Part shown: piece by piece, positions 17,954-26,185 of the stretch
Layout: every line of letters begins with the position of its first letter
Position numbering within the stretch: position 1 is the stretch's first letter
Source of the DNA: Saccharothrix carnea
GTDB taxonomy: Bacteria; Actinomycetota; Actinomycetes; Mycobacteriales; Pseudonocardiaceae
Length of the DNA stretch: 64,000 nt
Direction of reading: 5' to 3'
Assembly: GCF_003014735.1 (NCBI RefSeq)
Contig: NZ_PYAX01000004.1
Span: 650,219-714,218, forward strand
The notes under the pieces: model-generated
Seen by the model: only the letters and a program-made list of their open reading frames with translations
Told to the model about the DNA's origin: nothing
Databases searched by the model: none
Position numbers and translations under genes: made by a program

Positions 17954-19026
17954 ACCCCCAGTCTCCCGGACCTGCCAACACCCCTCCCACCTGGGCCAAC
18001 ACCAACCCCAACCGCCGACCCGCGAACACGATGGAGTGAACCTGCCTTCCCCCACTCCCCAAAACGCCGTTATCATTGCCCTCAAACGTCGGTTGAAGAA
18101 ATGAGGAGCCCCGAGCAACCACCGCCGTGCCACCCCCACCACCCACCCCCACCGCCAACGCCCCGCCACCACCCGACCGCAAGCAACGGCAGCCACCCCA
18201 CCACCCACCGCCAACACGTCGAGCCACCCGAACCCGGCCCAGGCGCTCCAGCCCACCACCGCCCCAGCCCACCGAGCCCCCAGCCCACCGAGCCCTCGGC
18301 CCACCGAGCCCTCGGCCCGCCGGGACCTCGGCCAGCCCAGCCCGCTGTCCGCCGCCGGGATCGAGGCCGCACCCTCGCGCCAGCCGGGTCCCGCCGCACG
18401 CAGCCGCGCCCCGCGGATACCACCTCGCCGCGCCGCGCCCTGCCGCCGCCCAGCCCACCAGCCGCCCAGCCCAGCCCGGTCCGCCCGCCCGCCCAGCCCA
18501 CCAGCCGCCCAGCCCGGTCCGCCAGCGTCCTGCCGCCGCCCGGCACGTCCCGCCGGCGCCTGCCGCGCTCCGCCGCGCCTGTTGTGCCGTCGCGCCGTCG
18601 AGTCCCGTCCGCGCCCGGCCGGATCCTGCCGCCGCCGAGCCGCCCAGCCGAGTCCCGGCCCGTCGCCGCCCGGCCCCGTCTTGCCGCCGCCGAGCAATCC
18701 CGCCGCGCCAGCCAGCCGTCAACCGCGTCCCGCCGCGCCAGCCAGCCGTCAACCGCGTCCCGCCGCGCCAGCCAGCCGTCAACCGCGTCCCGCCGCGCCA
18801 GCCGCGCCCCGTCCTGCTGCCGCCCCGGCCCGTCTCGTCGCCGCCCAACCGAGTCCCGCCGCACCCAACAGCGCCCAGCCGGATCCCGCCGCGCCTAGCC
18901 GAGTCCAGCCGCGCCCAGCCGGGTCCCGGCGCGTGAAGTTGAATCTCGGTCGTCCCGAGCCGAGCCGTGGTGGGCTGGGGCGGGCCAGACTGGTGAGGTC
19001 TACGGCACGTCGTTGGAGGAGGCCGC
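17954..19026. other. 1.07-kb gene-poor, C-rich, internally repetitive region
   Basis: I see no credible gene here. Many overlapping frames are open on both strands only because stop codons are rare in this composition, and their translations are low-complexity Pro/Arg/Ala or Gly/Arg. The + strand from about 18110 to 18240 is extremely C-rich with CCACCC-type runs. From about 18220 to 18930 the sequence consists of degenerate CCCGCCGCGCCNAGCC-like units. A relatively AT-rich spot at 18067-18105 is a possible promoter for the monooxygenase gene: on the minus strand TTCAAC, 17 bases, GATAAC. Confidence 0.6.
18698..18803. repeat. 30-bp tandem repeat, about 3.5 copies
   Basis: The 30-bp unit begins AACCGCGTCCCGCCGCGCCA and ends GCCAGCCGTC. 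Full copies are at 18721-18750 and 18751-18780, a partial copy precedes them from 18698 and another follows to 18803. The full copies are identical, so the expansion is recent. It lies inside a wider tract of degenerate copies. Confidence 0.9.
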
Positions 19027-19893
19027 ATGTCCCAGCTTTCGCGCTACCGGTTCGCGGGCGGTACGGCGGTGGTGACCGGGGCGGCCAGTGGGATCGGTGA
19101 GCAGTTGGCGTACGGGTTGGCGCGGCGCGGCAGTGGTCTGGTGTTGATCGATCGGGATGGTGACCGGCTCGCGGCGGTGGCCGGGAAGATCCGTGGGGTG
19201 CGGGTCGAGACGTTCGTGGCCGATCTGGGTGACATCGGGGCGTTGGGCGGGCTGGCGGCGCGGGTGCTGGCGGGCGATCCGCGGATCAGCCTGCTGGTGA
19301 ACAACGCGGGTGTGGCGCTCGGGGGGACGTTCGACCAAGTCGGCGCCGACGAGTTCGACTGGGTCATGGACGTCAACTTCCGCGCGCCGGTGGCGTTGAC
19401 CCGGCTGTTCCTGCCGACGTTGCTCCAGTCGCCGGGCAGTCACGTGGTCAACGTGTCGAGCCTGTTCGGGCTCATCGGCCCACCCGGCCAGACCGCCTAC
19501 TCGGCCAGCAAGTTCGCCCTGCGCGGGTTCACCGAGTCGTTGCGCCACGAGTTGGCCGACCGCGGCGTCGGCGTGACCTGCGTCCACCCCGGCGGTATCC
19601 GGACCAGGATCGCGGAGACCGCTCGGGTGGCGTCGGGGGTCAGCGAAACCGAAGCGGCACAAGGCAAGGAGAGCTTCGCCAAGCTGCTGACCTACCCCGC
19701 GGACAAGGCGGCCGAGCGGATCCTGGCGGGCGTGGCCAAGCGCAAGGGCCGGGTGCTGATCGCGTGGACCGCCATCGCACCCGACCTCGTCGCCCGCCTC
19801 TTCCCCACCTCCTACCTGACCGTCCTCAACCGCCTCAGCCCCGCCGCGGCCCGCAACGCCGCTCAGCGCAACACGACCTCCACCGGCAACTGA
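19027..19893 (+). CDS. short-chain dehydrogenase/reductase
   Basis: The ATG has GGAGGAGG upstream; 288 aa. GAASGIGEQLAYGLARRG is the cofactor motif, followed by NNAGVALGG, NVSSLFGLIGPPGQ and YSASKFALRGF with the catalytic Tyr and Lys, and VHPGGIRTRI. The length and the tail (AERILAGVAKRKGRVLIAW) match the acyl-reducing SDR group (SadH/DltE-like) that often accompanies EthA/MymA-type monooxygenases. Here the monooxygenase is divergent and separated by a repeat tract. The 3' end overlaps the transglutaminase-like gene by 31 bp. Confidence 0.85.
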   Translation: MSQLSRYRFAGGTAVVTGAASGIGEQLAYGLARRGSGLVLIDRDGDRLAAVAGKIRGVRVETFVADLGDIGALGGLAARVLAGDPRISLLVNNAGVALGGTFDQVGADEFDWVMDVNFRAPVALTRLFLPTLLQSPGSHVVNVSSLFGLIGPPGQTAYSASKFALRGFTESLRHELADRGVGVTCVHPGGIRTRIAETARVASGVSETEAAQGKESFAKLLTYPADKAAERILAGVAKRKGRVLIAWTAIAPDLVARLFPTSYLTVLNRLSPAAARNAAQRNTTSTGN

Positions 19894-20717
19894 GTCACCT
19901 GATCCAGTGACGTGATCACCGGCGACACACGGTAAGCGTCGGTGTCGAAGGCCGCTCGCACATCGGCCTCCGGGTCCTGCAGCAACGCCGCCAGCTCGTC
20001 GGCCGCCGCGACGTCCTCTTCGGACAGTTCCGGCTCGTCGCTCAGCGAGCCCCACAGGTCCCACAGGATCATCTCGTGCTTGTTCAACGACGCCAGGTCC
20101 TGCACGAGGTCGTGCCGCACCTGGGTGAGGCCGCGCGTGCCGGGGACGGTCATCTCGGGCGAGACCACGAACCGGTCGGCCTCGATCGCACCCGACCGGG
20201 CGGCACGCCACGCGTCCGCGCCCACCAGGAACCGGTCCCGCGGCACGTCCATCAGGTCGACCTCGCCGTCCAGGAACTGCGGGTCGACCAACCGCCACCG
20301 CCGCCCGTCCCACACCTCGGCCACCACGTGGTCCAGGTACCAGCCGGGCGCGAGGTACCCGGCGAACCCGACCCGCGACCGGGCCGGGATGCCGTGGTGC
20401 CGTGCCATCGCCACGAACAGCAGCGTGAAGTCCCGGCAGCAGCCCACGACCCGCTCGGTCGGTGCGCGCTGCTCGCCCAGCGGCGCGGGGTTCAGCTCGT
20501 GCAGGCGGGCGAGGATGTCCGCCGCGTACCGCAGGTCGACCTCCGCCAGCCGTTCGGCGGGGAACCCGTGGTCGGTGATGTTCCCGTTGCCCCAGTAGTG
20601 GAACACCAGCCCGGCCGCGACCCGCCGCAGCTGCGCCAGGTCCGGTCCGACGCCGTCCAGCCACCCGGCGAGCGGGCCGGGGTCGGTGAACCGGCTGTGC
20701 GTGGTGTAGTCGATCAT
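19863..20717 (-). CDS. transglutaminase-like (PF01841-type) protein
   Basis: The ATG at 20717 follows GAGGGGAGCCCAC; 284 aa. The papain-like catalytic set is visible: Cys in VVGCCRDFTLLFVAMARHHGIPAR, His in WYLDHVVAEVW, and Asp in WRLVDPQFLDG. Bacterial proteins of this type are usually cysteine peptidases or amidases of unknown substrate rather than cross-linking enzymes. No signal peptide, so it is cytoplasmic. A methyltransferase gene lies downstream on the same strand after 58 bp. Confidence 0.8.
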   Translation of the reverse strand: MIDYTTHSRFTDPGPLAGWLDGVGPDLAQLRRVAAGLVFHYWGNGNITDHGFPAERLAEVDLRYAADILARLHELNPAPLGEQRAPTERVVGCCRDFTLLFVAMARHHGIPARSRVGFAGYLAPGWYLDHVVAEVWDGRRWRLVDPQFLDGEVDLMDVPRDRFLVGADAWRAARSGAIEADRFVVSPEMTVPGTRGLTQVRHDLVQDLASLNKHEMILWDLWGSLSDEPELSEEDVAAADELAALLQDPEADVRAAFDTDAYRVSPVITSLDQVTQLPVEVVLR

Positions 20718-20775
20718 GTGGGCTCCCCTCGGCCTGTGTGCCGCGCATTGTCTACGCCCTGCCCCAAGGGCACGG

Positions 20776-21462
20776 TCAAGCGGTGACGGTGAACAGGACG
20801 TAGCCGTAGCCCAGCTCCCGCCGACCCGGGTTGGCGCGGACCCACCCGTCCACGACGTCGCCCGGGAACTCGATGCGCAGCACGGCTTCCAGCTCCGCCG
20901 CGTCACGGCACCGCCACGACGACATCACCTCGGTGCGCTCCGCGCCCTGGTCGCGCCACCACGCGTCGGTGGTGTCGGCGGCACCCTGCGCGGACGCCCA
21001 CGGCGAGGCGGCGAGCAGGCCGGCGAACTCGCCGTGCCGCCAGTCGTTGTCGATCACGACCAGCGTGCCGCCGGGCCGCAGCACGCGCCGCACCTCGGCG
21101 AGCCCAGGCCCGCAGTCCGGTGGGAAGAAGTACGCGAACCGGGCGTGCACCACGTCCACGCTCGCGTCGGGCAGCGGGACGTGCTCCGCCGACCCGTGCC
21201 GCACGGTCCCCCGCTGCGCCGCCCTGGCCAGCAGGTCGGGATCCGGCTCGACACCGATCACCTCGCCCGCGTCGGCCGCGTAGCGGGGCAGCCAGAAGCC
21301 CGTGCCGCAGCCCAGGTCGAGCAGCGTGCGACCGGCCCAGTCGGCCCGCTCGCGCAGGGCGCGCCACAACCGCCCGTCCGGGTCGATCGCCTCGTTCTCC
21401 CGCTCGTAGACGTCGGGGTGGTCGGCGATGTTGGGCGCGCGGTGGAAGTCCGGGAACGTCAC
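20776..21462 (-). CDS. class I SAM-dependent methyltransferase
   Basis: The GTG at 21462 lies seven bases after a TACGGT element on the minus strand (leaderless pattern); 228 aa. Motif I is LLDLGCGTGFWLP, motif II VIGVEPDPDLLARA, and RRVLRPGGTLVVIDND is the post-motif III strand. This is the Methyltransf_11 type, acting on an unknown small molecule. It is divergent from the rhamnulokinase gene and followed by the transglutaminase-like gene on the same strand. Confidence 0.8.
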   Translation of the reverse strand: MTFPDFHRAPNIADHPDVYERENEAIDPDGRLWRALRERADWAGRTLLDLGCGTGFWLPRYAADAGEVIGVEPDPDLLARAAQRGTVRHGSAEHVPLPDASVDVVHARFAYFFPPDCGPGLAEVRRVLRPGGTLVVIDNDWRHGEFAGLLAASPWASAQGAADTTDAWWRDQGAERTEVMSSWRCRDAAELEAVLRIEFPGDVVDGWVRANPGRRELGYGYVLFTVTA

Positions 21463-21526
21463 GGAGGACACCGTACGGGCGCACCACCGCGACGCCGCGT
21501 CCTTGACAGCCCGGGGCCCGAGGCGC

Positions 21527-21555
21527 TTGACTGCCGTGACTTGAAACGATTCAAG
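21527..21555 (+). promoter_or_regulatory. promoter region and LacI-type operator of the rhamnulokinase gene
   Basis: A TTGACT -35-like box at 21527-21532 precedes CTTGAAACGATTCAAG (21540-21555), an imperfect 16-bp palindrome with the central CG typical of LacI-family operators. It lies 25 bp upstream of the ATG at 21581. A LacI-type rhamnose repressor is the likely binder; none is encoded in the window. Confidence 0.55.
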
Positions 21556-21580
21556 CACCCGTGGAGTAGTGGAGCCGCCC

Positions 21581-22990
21581 ATGCCGCCCATGTCGTCCGT
21601 CGCCGAGGTGTCCGCCGAGGTTTTCGGGGCCGTCGACATCGGCGCCTCGGGTGGTCGGGTCGTGGCCGGGGTGGTGGCCGGTGGTCGCACCACGCTGCAC
21701 GTGGTGCACCGGTTCCCCAACGGCGTGGTCACCAGGGACGGGCACCTGCGCTGGGACTTCACCGGCCTGTACCGGGAGGTGCTGACGGGGCTGCGGGCGC
21801 TGGCCGCCGCGTTCCCGGAGGTGGTGTCGATCGGCATCGACACGTGGGCCGTGGACTACGGGCTGCTGGACGAGGACGGCACGCTGCTCGCCGAGCCCGT
21901 GTCGTACCGGGACGGGCGGACCGCCCAGGCGGTGGAGCGGGTGCACGCACGGACCTCCCCCGAGGCCCTGTACGCGATCAACGGCCTGCAGTTCCTGCCG
22001 TTCACCACGCTCTACCAGCTGGAGGCCGAGCGGTCGTCGCCGTGGTGGGACGAGGCGGCGCACGTCGTGCTGCTGCCGGACCTGCTCGCCTACTGGCTGA
22101 CCGGCGAGCTGCGGACGGAGATCACCAACGCGTCGACCACGGGGCTGCTGGACGTGCGGACGCGGACGTGGGCGCCGGAACTGGCCGCCGACGTGCCGTT
22201 CCCGCCGTTGCAGGAGCCGGGTGAGGTGCGCGGCCTGCTGCGCCCGGAGGTCGTCGCCGCGACGGGCCTGCCGGCGACGACACCGGTCACGTCGGTCGGC
22301 TCGCACGACACCGCGTCGGCCGTCGTGGCGCTGCCCGCGGACGGGTCGCGCTTCGCCTACGTGTCCAGCGGGACGTGGTCGTTGGCGGGCGTCGAGCTGC
22401 CCGGACCGGTGTTGAGCGCGCGGGCGCGCGAGCTGAACTTCACCAACGAGGGCGGCGTGGACGGGCGGACCAGGTTCCTGCGCAATGTGGGCGGTCTGTG
22501 GCTGTTGCAGGAGTCGCTGCGCGAGTGGCCCGACCGCGACCTGCCCACTCTGCTCGCCGAGGCGGAGACCCTCCCCCCGGGCGGACCGACCGTCGACGTC
22601 GACGACCCGGCGTTCATCGCACCGGGCGACATGCCGAACCGGATCGCCGCCGCGGCCACCGGCCCGCTGCGCACCCCGGCCGAGACCGTGCGCTGCGTCC
22701 TGGACTCCCTGGCCACCGCCTACGCCCGCACCATCGACCAGGCGGCGACCCTGACCGGCCACGACGTCGACGTGATCCACATCGTGGGCGGCGGCTCGCG
22801 CAACGACCTGCTGTGCCGCCTGACCGCGTCCCTCTCGGGCCGCCGCGTCACCGCGGGCCCCGTCGAGGCCACCGCCCTGGGCAACGTCCTGGTCCAGGCC
22901 AGGGCCCACGGCGCCGCCCCGGCCACCCTGGAGGCGATCCGGGCGACCCTGGCCACCACCGAGGACATCCGCCACTACGACCCGGCCTGA
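21581..22990 (+). CDS. rhaB: rhamnulokinase
   Basis: The ATG at 21581 is six bases after GGAG; a GTG at 21569 is possible but worse placed. 469 aa of FGGY-kinase fold. N-terminal phosphate motif FGAVDIGASGGRVVAG, substrate-side GIDTWAVDYGLLDEDG, ATP-side GSHDTASAV and SSGTWSLAGVE. The rhamnulokinase-specific phrase NFTNEGGVDGRTRFLRNVGGLWLLQESLREW is present. It phosphorylates L-rhamnulose at C1. The isomerase and aldolase are not adjacent, so the pathway must be split or the gene isolated. It is preceded by a LacI-type palindrome. Confidence 0.9.
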   Translation: MPPMSSVAEVSAEVFGAVDIGASGGRVVAGVVAGGRTTLHVVHRFPNGVVTRDGHLRWDFTGLYREVLTGLRALAAAFPEVVSIGIDTWAVDYGLLDEDGTLLAEPVSYRDGRTAQAVERVHARTSPEALYAINGLQFLPFTTLYQLEAERSSPWWDEAAHVVLLPDLLAYWLTGELRTEITNASTTGLLDVRTRTWAPELAADVPFPPLQEPGEVRGLLRPEVVAATGLPATTPVTSVGSHDTASAVVALPADGSRFAYVSSGTWSLAGVELPGPVLSARARELNFTNEGGVDGRTRFLRNVGGLWLLQESLREWPDRDLPTLLAEAETLPPGGPTVDVDDPAFIAPGDMPNRIAAAATGPLRTPAETVRCVLDSLATAYARTIDQAATLTGHDVDVIHIVGGGSRNDLLCRLTASLSGRRVTAGPVEATALGNVLVQARAHGAAPATLEAIRATLATTEDIRHYDPA

Positions 22991-23053
22991 ACCGGCAACC
23001 GACAACCGACATCCGGCAACCGGCTTCCGACCGGGCACGCGGGTGCCGGGTGC

Positions 23054-23440
23054 TCAGCCGCCGAACCGCCGCGTGAACTCGGCCGCCAGCCCGGCACCGG
23101 CCGCGCCGACGAGCTTGGCGACGATCGGGTTGAGGATCAGCTCCGACACCGAGGCCGCGAGGCGGGGCATCTTCCGGCCGAACCAGTTGCGGATGCTCTC
23201 CATCGTGGCGAGGTCGGGCTCGTCGTCGGTGATCGCCTCTTCCAGCTCGTCGACCTTCGCGCGGGCCGCGTCGTCGTCCTCGCCGAGTTGCGCGCGGAGC
23301 CGGGCGAACAGCGCGGCCAGGTCCTCCGCCTCGCGGGCGTCGAGCCGCACGGGTGCGTTGGTGACCGCGTTGTTGTCACCGACGACGACGTTGCCGCTGA
23401 TGTCGCCCCCGACGCGGAGGCGGAACCGGTTGTCGGACAT
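23054..23440 (-). CDS. small helical protein with N-terminal RHIM-like motif (candidate effector)
   Basis: The ATG at 23440 has GGGAG upstream; 128 aa. Residues 10-26 are VGGDISGNVVVGDNNAV, whose core VVVGDNNAV fits the RHIM-like pattern [VI]x[VIL]GxxNx[VM]. The rest is predicted helical: an acidic coiled region (about 34-80) and a C-terminal amphipathic/hydrophobic segment (LAASVSELILNPIVAKLVGAAGAGLAAEF, 95-123). It starts 11 bp after the stop of the STAND ATPase gene, which carries the same 17-residue motif, so they are an operon. By analogy with bacterial NLR/amyloid-motif pairs this could be the executor, perhaps acting on membranes; that is inference. Confidence 0.7.
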   Translation of the reverse strand: MSDNRFRLRVGGDISGNVVVGDNNAVTNAPVRLDAREAEDLAALFARLRAQLGEDDDAARAKVDELEEAITDDEPDLATMESIRNWFGRKMPRLAASVSELILNPIVAKLVGAAGAGLAAEFTRRFGG

Positions 23441-23451
23441 GGGTTCTCCCG

Positions 23452-25269
23452 TCACCCCGGAGTGGGGATGGTGGTGGTGGTGGTGGTGGTCGTGGTCGGC
23501 TTGACAACCGTGGTCGTCGGCGGCACGGGTGACGTCGCTGCTTCGACCACCCCGCTCAGCACCATGGGACGTTCGGCGGGGAGGGTGACCTGTGCCGTGT
23601 AGTCGCCGGGTTCGGTGGCGTCGAAGTAGATCGTCACCGTGCAGCTCTCGCCCGGTGACAGCACGTCGGGGCAGTCGGGCTTGAGGGCGAACACCGGCGC
23701 GTCGGGACCGCCGAGCGCCAACCGGCCGGTCGGGACGCCGTCGCCGTGGCAGGGCTGCGCGACGATCGGGATCGAGCGGGTGTTCCGCACGAGGTCGAGC
23801 CCCAGCGACGCGGGCAGGACGGGGTCGCACGGCGGATCGGTCGTCGGGTCGGTGATCGGGTCCTCCGGGTCGGCCGGTCCCGAGGTGGGGGTTCCGGCCG
23901 GGATGGTGGTGACGGTGTCCGGTGCGCTCGCCGTGGTCGACGCCGTCGGCTGCCCGGCGGTGTCACCCGGCTCGCTCAGGGCCAACCAGCCGAAGCCGAC
24001 CAGCGGTGCGAGGACCAGCAGCGGGAGGAGGACCTTCCACCACAGACCCGAAGCCGACCGTTCCGCGAGCAGCCGGTCCCGCACCTGGAGTTCCCGTTCG
24101 AAGTAGGCCAGTTCGCGGGACTCGCCCAGCACACGCGCGGCCTCCGCGCCGAGCACCAGCACCTCGCCCCAGGCACCGAGTCGCAGTGACCGCAGCAGCG
24201 CCGGGGCGGCGACCCGGGCCAGCTCCAGCGCTTCCGCGGTAGGCCCGGCGGCGGTGAGCACGGCGACGATGACCGGTGCGGCCTCGACCACCTCGGATCG
24301 TGCCGGGCCGCTCCAGAGCCAGTCCGCCAGCGTGGTCGCCGCCGAGGACGCCGAAGCGACCTCCGCGGCCGGGGTGGCGAGGTGGACCCCACCGCCGTCC
24401 ACCGTGACGAGCCCGACCCGCTCCAGGTCGGCCAGCACCGGTGCGGCCTCCGCCGAGGCGATCCCGGCCAGCAGCGCGAGGAGCGCGACCGAGCACCCGA
24501 CGCCGCCGAGCAGCGCGAGCACCCTGATGACCCGGCGGTGCCGCTCGTCGGTCGTGGTGGCGGCGAGCCGGAGCAGCGCGGGCGGGCTGCCGCGGGCGGC
24601 CCGGACCTGCCGCAGCTCGGCCGCGGTCGGTGGACGGCCGAGGACGCGGTGCACGAGGGCGAGGCTCGCTTCAGGGGACAGGTCGCCGAGCGCCACGGCC
24701 CGCCCCGCGGACCACAGCGTGCGCTCCCGCACCGCGGACAGCACGGTGCAGCCGGACGCCGCGTCGAGCACCCGTTCGATGTCCTCCGGCCGGTCGGACA
24801 GGTGGTCCAGCACCAGCACCGCGCGGATCGGTTCCAGGAACCGGCGCAGGCGCGCGGGAGTCGGCCGGTAGTCCTCGGCTGCCTCGTAGCAGGCCTCGAA
24901 CAGGTCCTGGAGGAGGTCGTCGACGTGCTTGCCGCTCTCCGACAGGCAGATCACGTGATCACGTGCCGCCCGCTGCCGGCTGATGTGCCGCAGCAGCAAC
25001 GACTTGCCGTAGCCGGCGGGCCCGTGCAGCTGGACGTGCCGGCGGGCGTCGAGCTCGGCGTGCACGGCACGCAGTTCCGCGTCCCGGCCGACCGGCGCCT
25101 CCCGTTGTCCCCACAGCAGGGAACGCGGCGGTGTCGTGCGGCGCGGCGCGGGTGGTGTCGTCGGGCTGACCGTGGTGCCGGCGTGGTCGCACACCACGTT
25201 GTGATCGCCGATGACGACGACTCCGCTGAGACTCCCCCCGACGCTGACCGTGGTCGATCTGTCGTCCAC
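23452..25269 (-). CDS. membrane-anchored STAND-type ATPase with N-terminal RHIM-like motif
   Basis: The GTG start at 25269 is a judgement; no strong ribosome site is visible. 605 aa. Residues 11-27 are VGGSLSGVVVIGDHNVV, matching the downstream small protein. GPAGYGKS (84-91) is Walker A, AVLVLD (151-156) Walker B. A winged-helix-like segment follows (ALLGGVGCSVALLALLAGIAS), then a helical region, one membrane span (about 409-431), and an extracytoplasmic part of about 174 residues. That part is Pro/Thr-rich and contains an Ig-like stretch with Cys pairs (GESCTVTIYFDATEPGDYTAQV) and a Thr9 run encoded by a GGT repeat. This suggests a cytoplasmic NLR-like switch linked to an outside domain. 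Confidence 0.75.
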   Translation of the reverse strand: MDDRSTTVSVGGSLSGVVVIGDHNVVCDHAGTTVSPTTPPAPRRTTPPRSLLWGQREAPVGRDAELRAVHAELDARRHVQLHGPAGYGKSLLLRHISRQRAARDHVICLSESGKHVDDLLQDLFEACYEAAEDYRPTPARLRRFLEPIRAVLVLDHLSDRPEDIERVLDAASGCTVLSAVRERTLWSAGRAVALGDLSPEASLALVHRVLGRPPTAAELRQVRAARGSPPALLRLAATTTDERHRRVIRVLALLGGVGCSVALLALLAGIASAEAAPVLADLERVGLVTVDGGGVHLATPAAEVASASSAATTLADWLWSGPARSEVVEAAPVIVAVLTAAGPTAEALELARVAAPALLRSLRLGAWGEVLVLGAEAARVLGESRELAYFERELQVRDRLLAERSASGLWWKVLLPLLVLAPLVGFGWLALSEPGDTAGQPTASTTASAPDTVTTIPAGTPTSGPADPEDPITDPTTDPPCDPVLPASLGLDLVRNTRSIPIVAQPCHGDGVPTGRLALGGPDAPVFALKPDCPDVLSPGESCTVTIYFDATEPGDYTAQVTLPAERPMVLSGVVEAATSPVPPTTTVVKPTTTTTTTTTIPTPG

Positions 25270-25423
25270 GACACGATGGAAGCACGGTGCCCTCGTCCCG
25301 AAACCCGGATCGCCGCAACGTCCCACCTTCGGGCGCAGCACACATCACCCCATCGAGTGGGCCTTGACGTTCAGTAACCCCACCCCGCGAGAGTCGTACG
25401 TCCAGGACCCCTGAATTCAACGC

Positions 25424-26116
25424 TCACGCGTGCCGGACCCACTCCCGGTGGAAGCCCTCGACGTGACGGGTGACCCTGGTAGCGGCCAGGTCGCCGTCAC
25501 CCGCCTGGACGGCGCGCAGGATCGAGCGGTGCTCGCGGCGCAGCCGGACGGCGGTGCGCGACCAGTCGGGCAGCGCCTGCACGGCGTCCAGCACGGTGCG
25601 GTGGATCGCGTCACGCAGCGCCGCCATGATCGCGGTGTTCACCGCGTTGCCCGCGGCGGCGGTGAGGGCGACGTGGAAGTCGGCGTCGAGCTGGTGGAAC
25701 GTGTCCGCGTCCAGGTCCGGGGCGTCCATCCGGGTCAGCAGCTCGGCGGCGCGGGCCAGGTCGGGGTGGTCGGGACGGGCCGCGGCGGCGCGCACGGAGT
25801 GGCTCTCGATCATCACCCGGGTGCCGACGAGGTCGGACATCGGCAGCCTGCGCGTGGCCAGGTGCAGGCGCAACGCCGCGCCGAGCCCACCGGCCGGGTC
25901 CGCGATCACGGTGGTCCCCGCGTCCGGCCCCGAGCCGACGCCGCTGCGCACCACGCCCATCGCCTGCAGCACCCGGATCGCCTCGCGCACGGTCGCCCGG
26001 CTGACGCCCAGGTCCTCGGCCAGCTTGCGCTCGGCGGGCAACTGCCGGCCCACGCGGAGCCGTCCCGCGCTCAGCTCAGCCTCGACGTGCCGCAGCACCG
26101 CGCCGTACCCGGACAA
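25424..26116 (-). CDS. GntR/FadR-family regulator of the lut operon
   Basis: A TTG start at 26116, seven bases after GGAGG, gives 230 aa. Residues 20-70 are the GntR winged helix (LRVGRQLPAERKLAEDLGVSRATVREAIRVLQAMG). The C-terminal FadR-type all-helical domain has the metal/ligand residues of FCD domains (D in FHQLDADFHVAL, H in EHRSIL and RHVEGFH). It is divergent from lutABC and sits next to two TGTGGTCNGACCACA palindromes, the expected GGTCNNACC-type FadR sites. It is the likely lactate-responsive repressor. Confidence 0.85.
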   Translation of the reverse strand: MSGYGAVLRHVEAELSAGRLRVGRQLPAERKLAEDLGVSRATVREAIRVLQAMGVVRSGVGSGPDAGTTVIADPAGGLGAALRLHLATRRLPMSDLVGTRVMIESHSVRAAAARPDHPDLARAAELLTRMDAPDLDADTFHQLDADFHVALTAAAGNAVNTAIMAALRDAIHRTVLDAVQALPDWSRTAVRLRREHRSILRAVQAGDGDLAATRVTRHVEGFHREWVRHA

Positions 26117-26130
26117 GGACGCACCTCCAC

Positions 26131-26166
26131 TGTGGTCTGACCACAGCCTGGTGTGGTCAGACCACA
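26131..26166. promoter_or_regulatory. two palindromic GntR operators upstream of lutA
   Basis: TGTGGTCTGACCACA (26131-26145) and TGTGGTCAGACCACA (26152-26166) are 15-bp palindromes with odd centres, 21 bp apart centre to centre. The second ends five bases before the lutA -10 element, so binding would block transcription of lutA. Confidence 0.8.
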
Positions 26167-26171
26167 GAGTC

Positions 26172-26185
26172 TAGACTCACCGCGG
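26172..26185 (+). promoter_or_regulatory. leaderless promoter of lutA
   Basis: TAGACT at 26172-26177, then seven bases to the GTG at 26185. No ribosome binding site is visible. Confidence 0.5.

Noticed and set aside
18698..18803. Possible CRISPR array
   Set aside because: The 30-bp units are directly adjacent with no unique spacers, and no cas genes are present.
17954..19026. Several 200-400-codon frames on both strands in the repetitive gap
   Set aside because: All are low-complexity, mutually overlapping and explained by the lack of AT-rich stop codons in the repeat tract.
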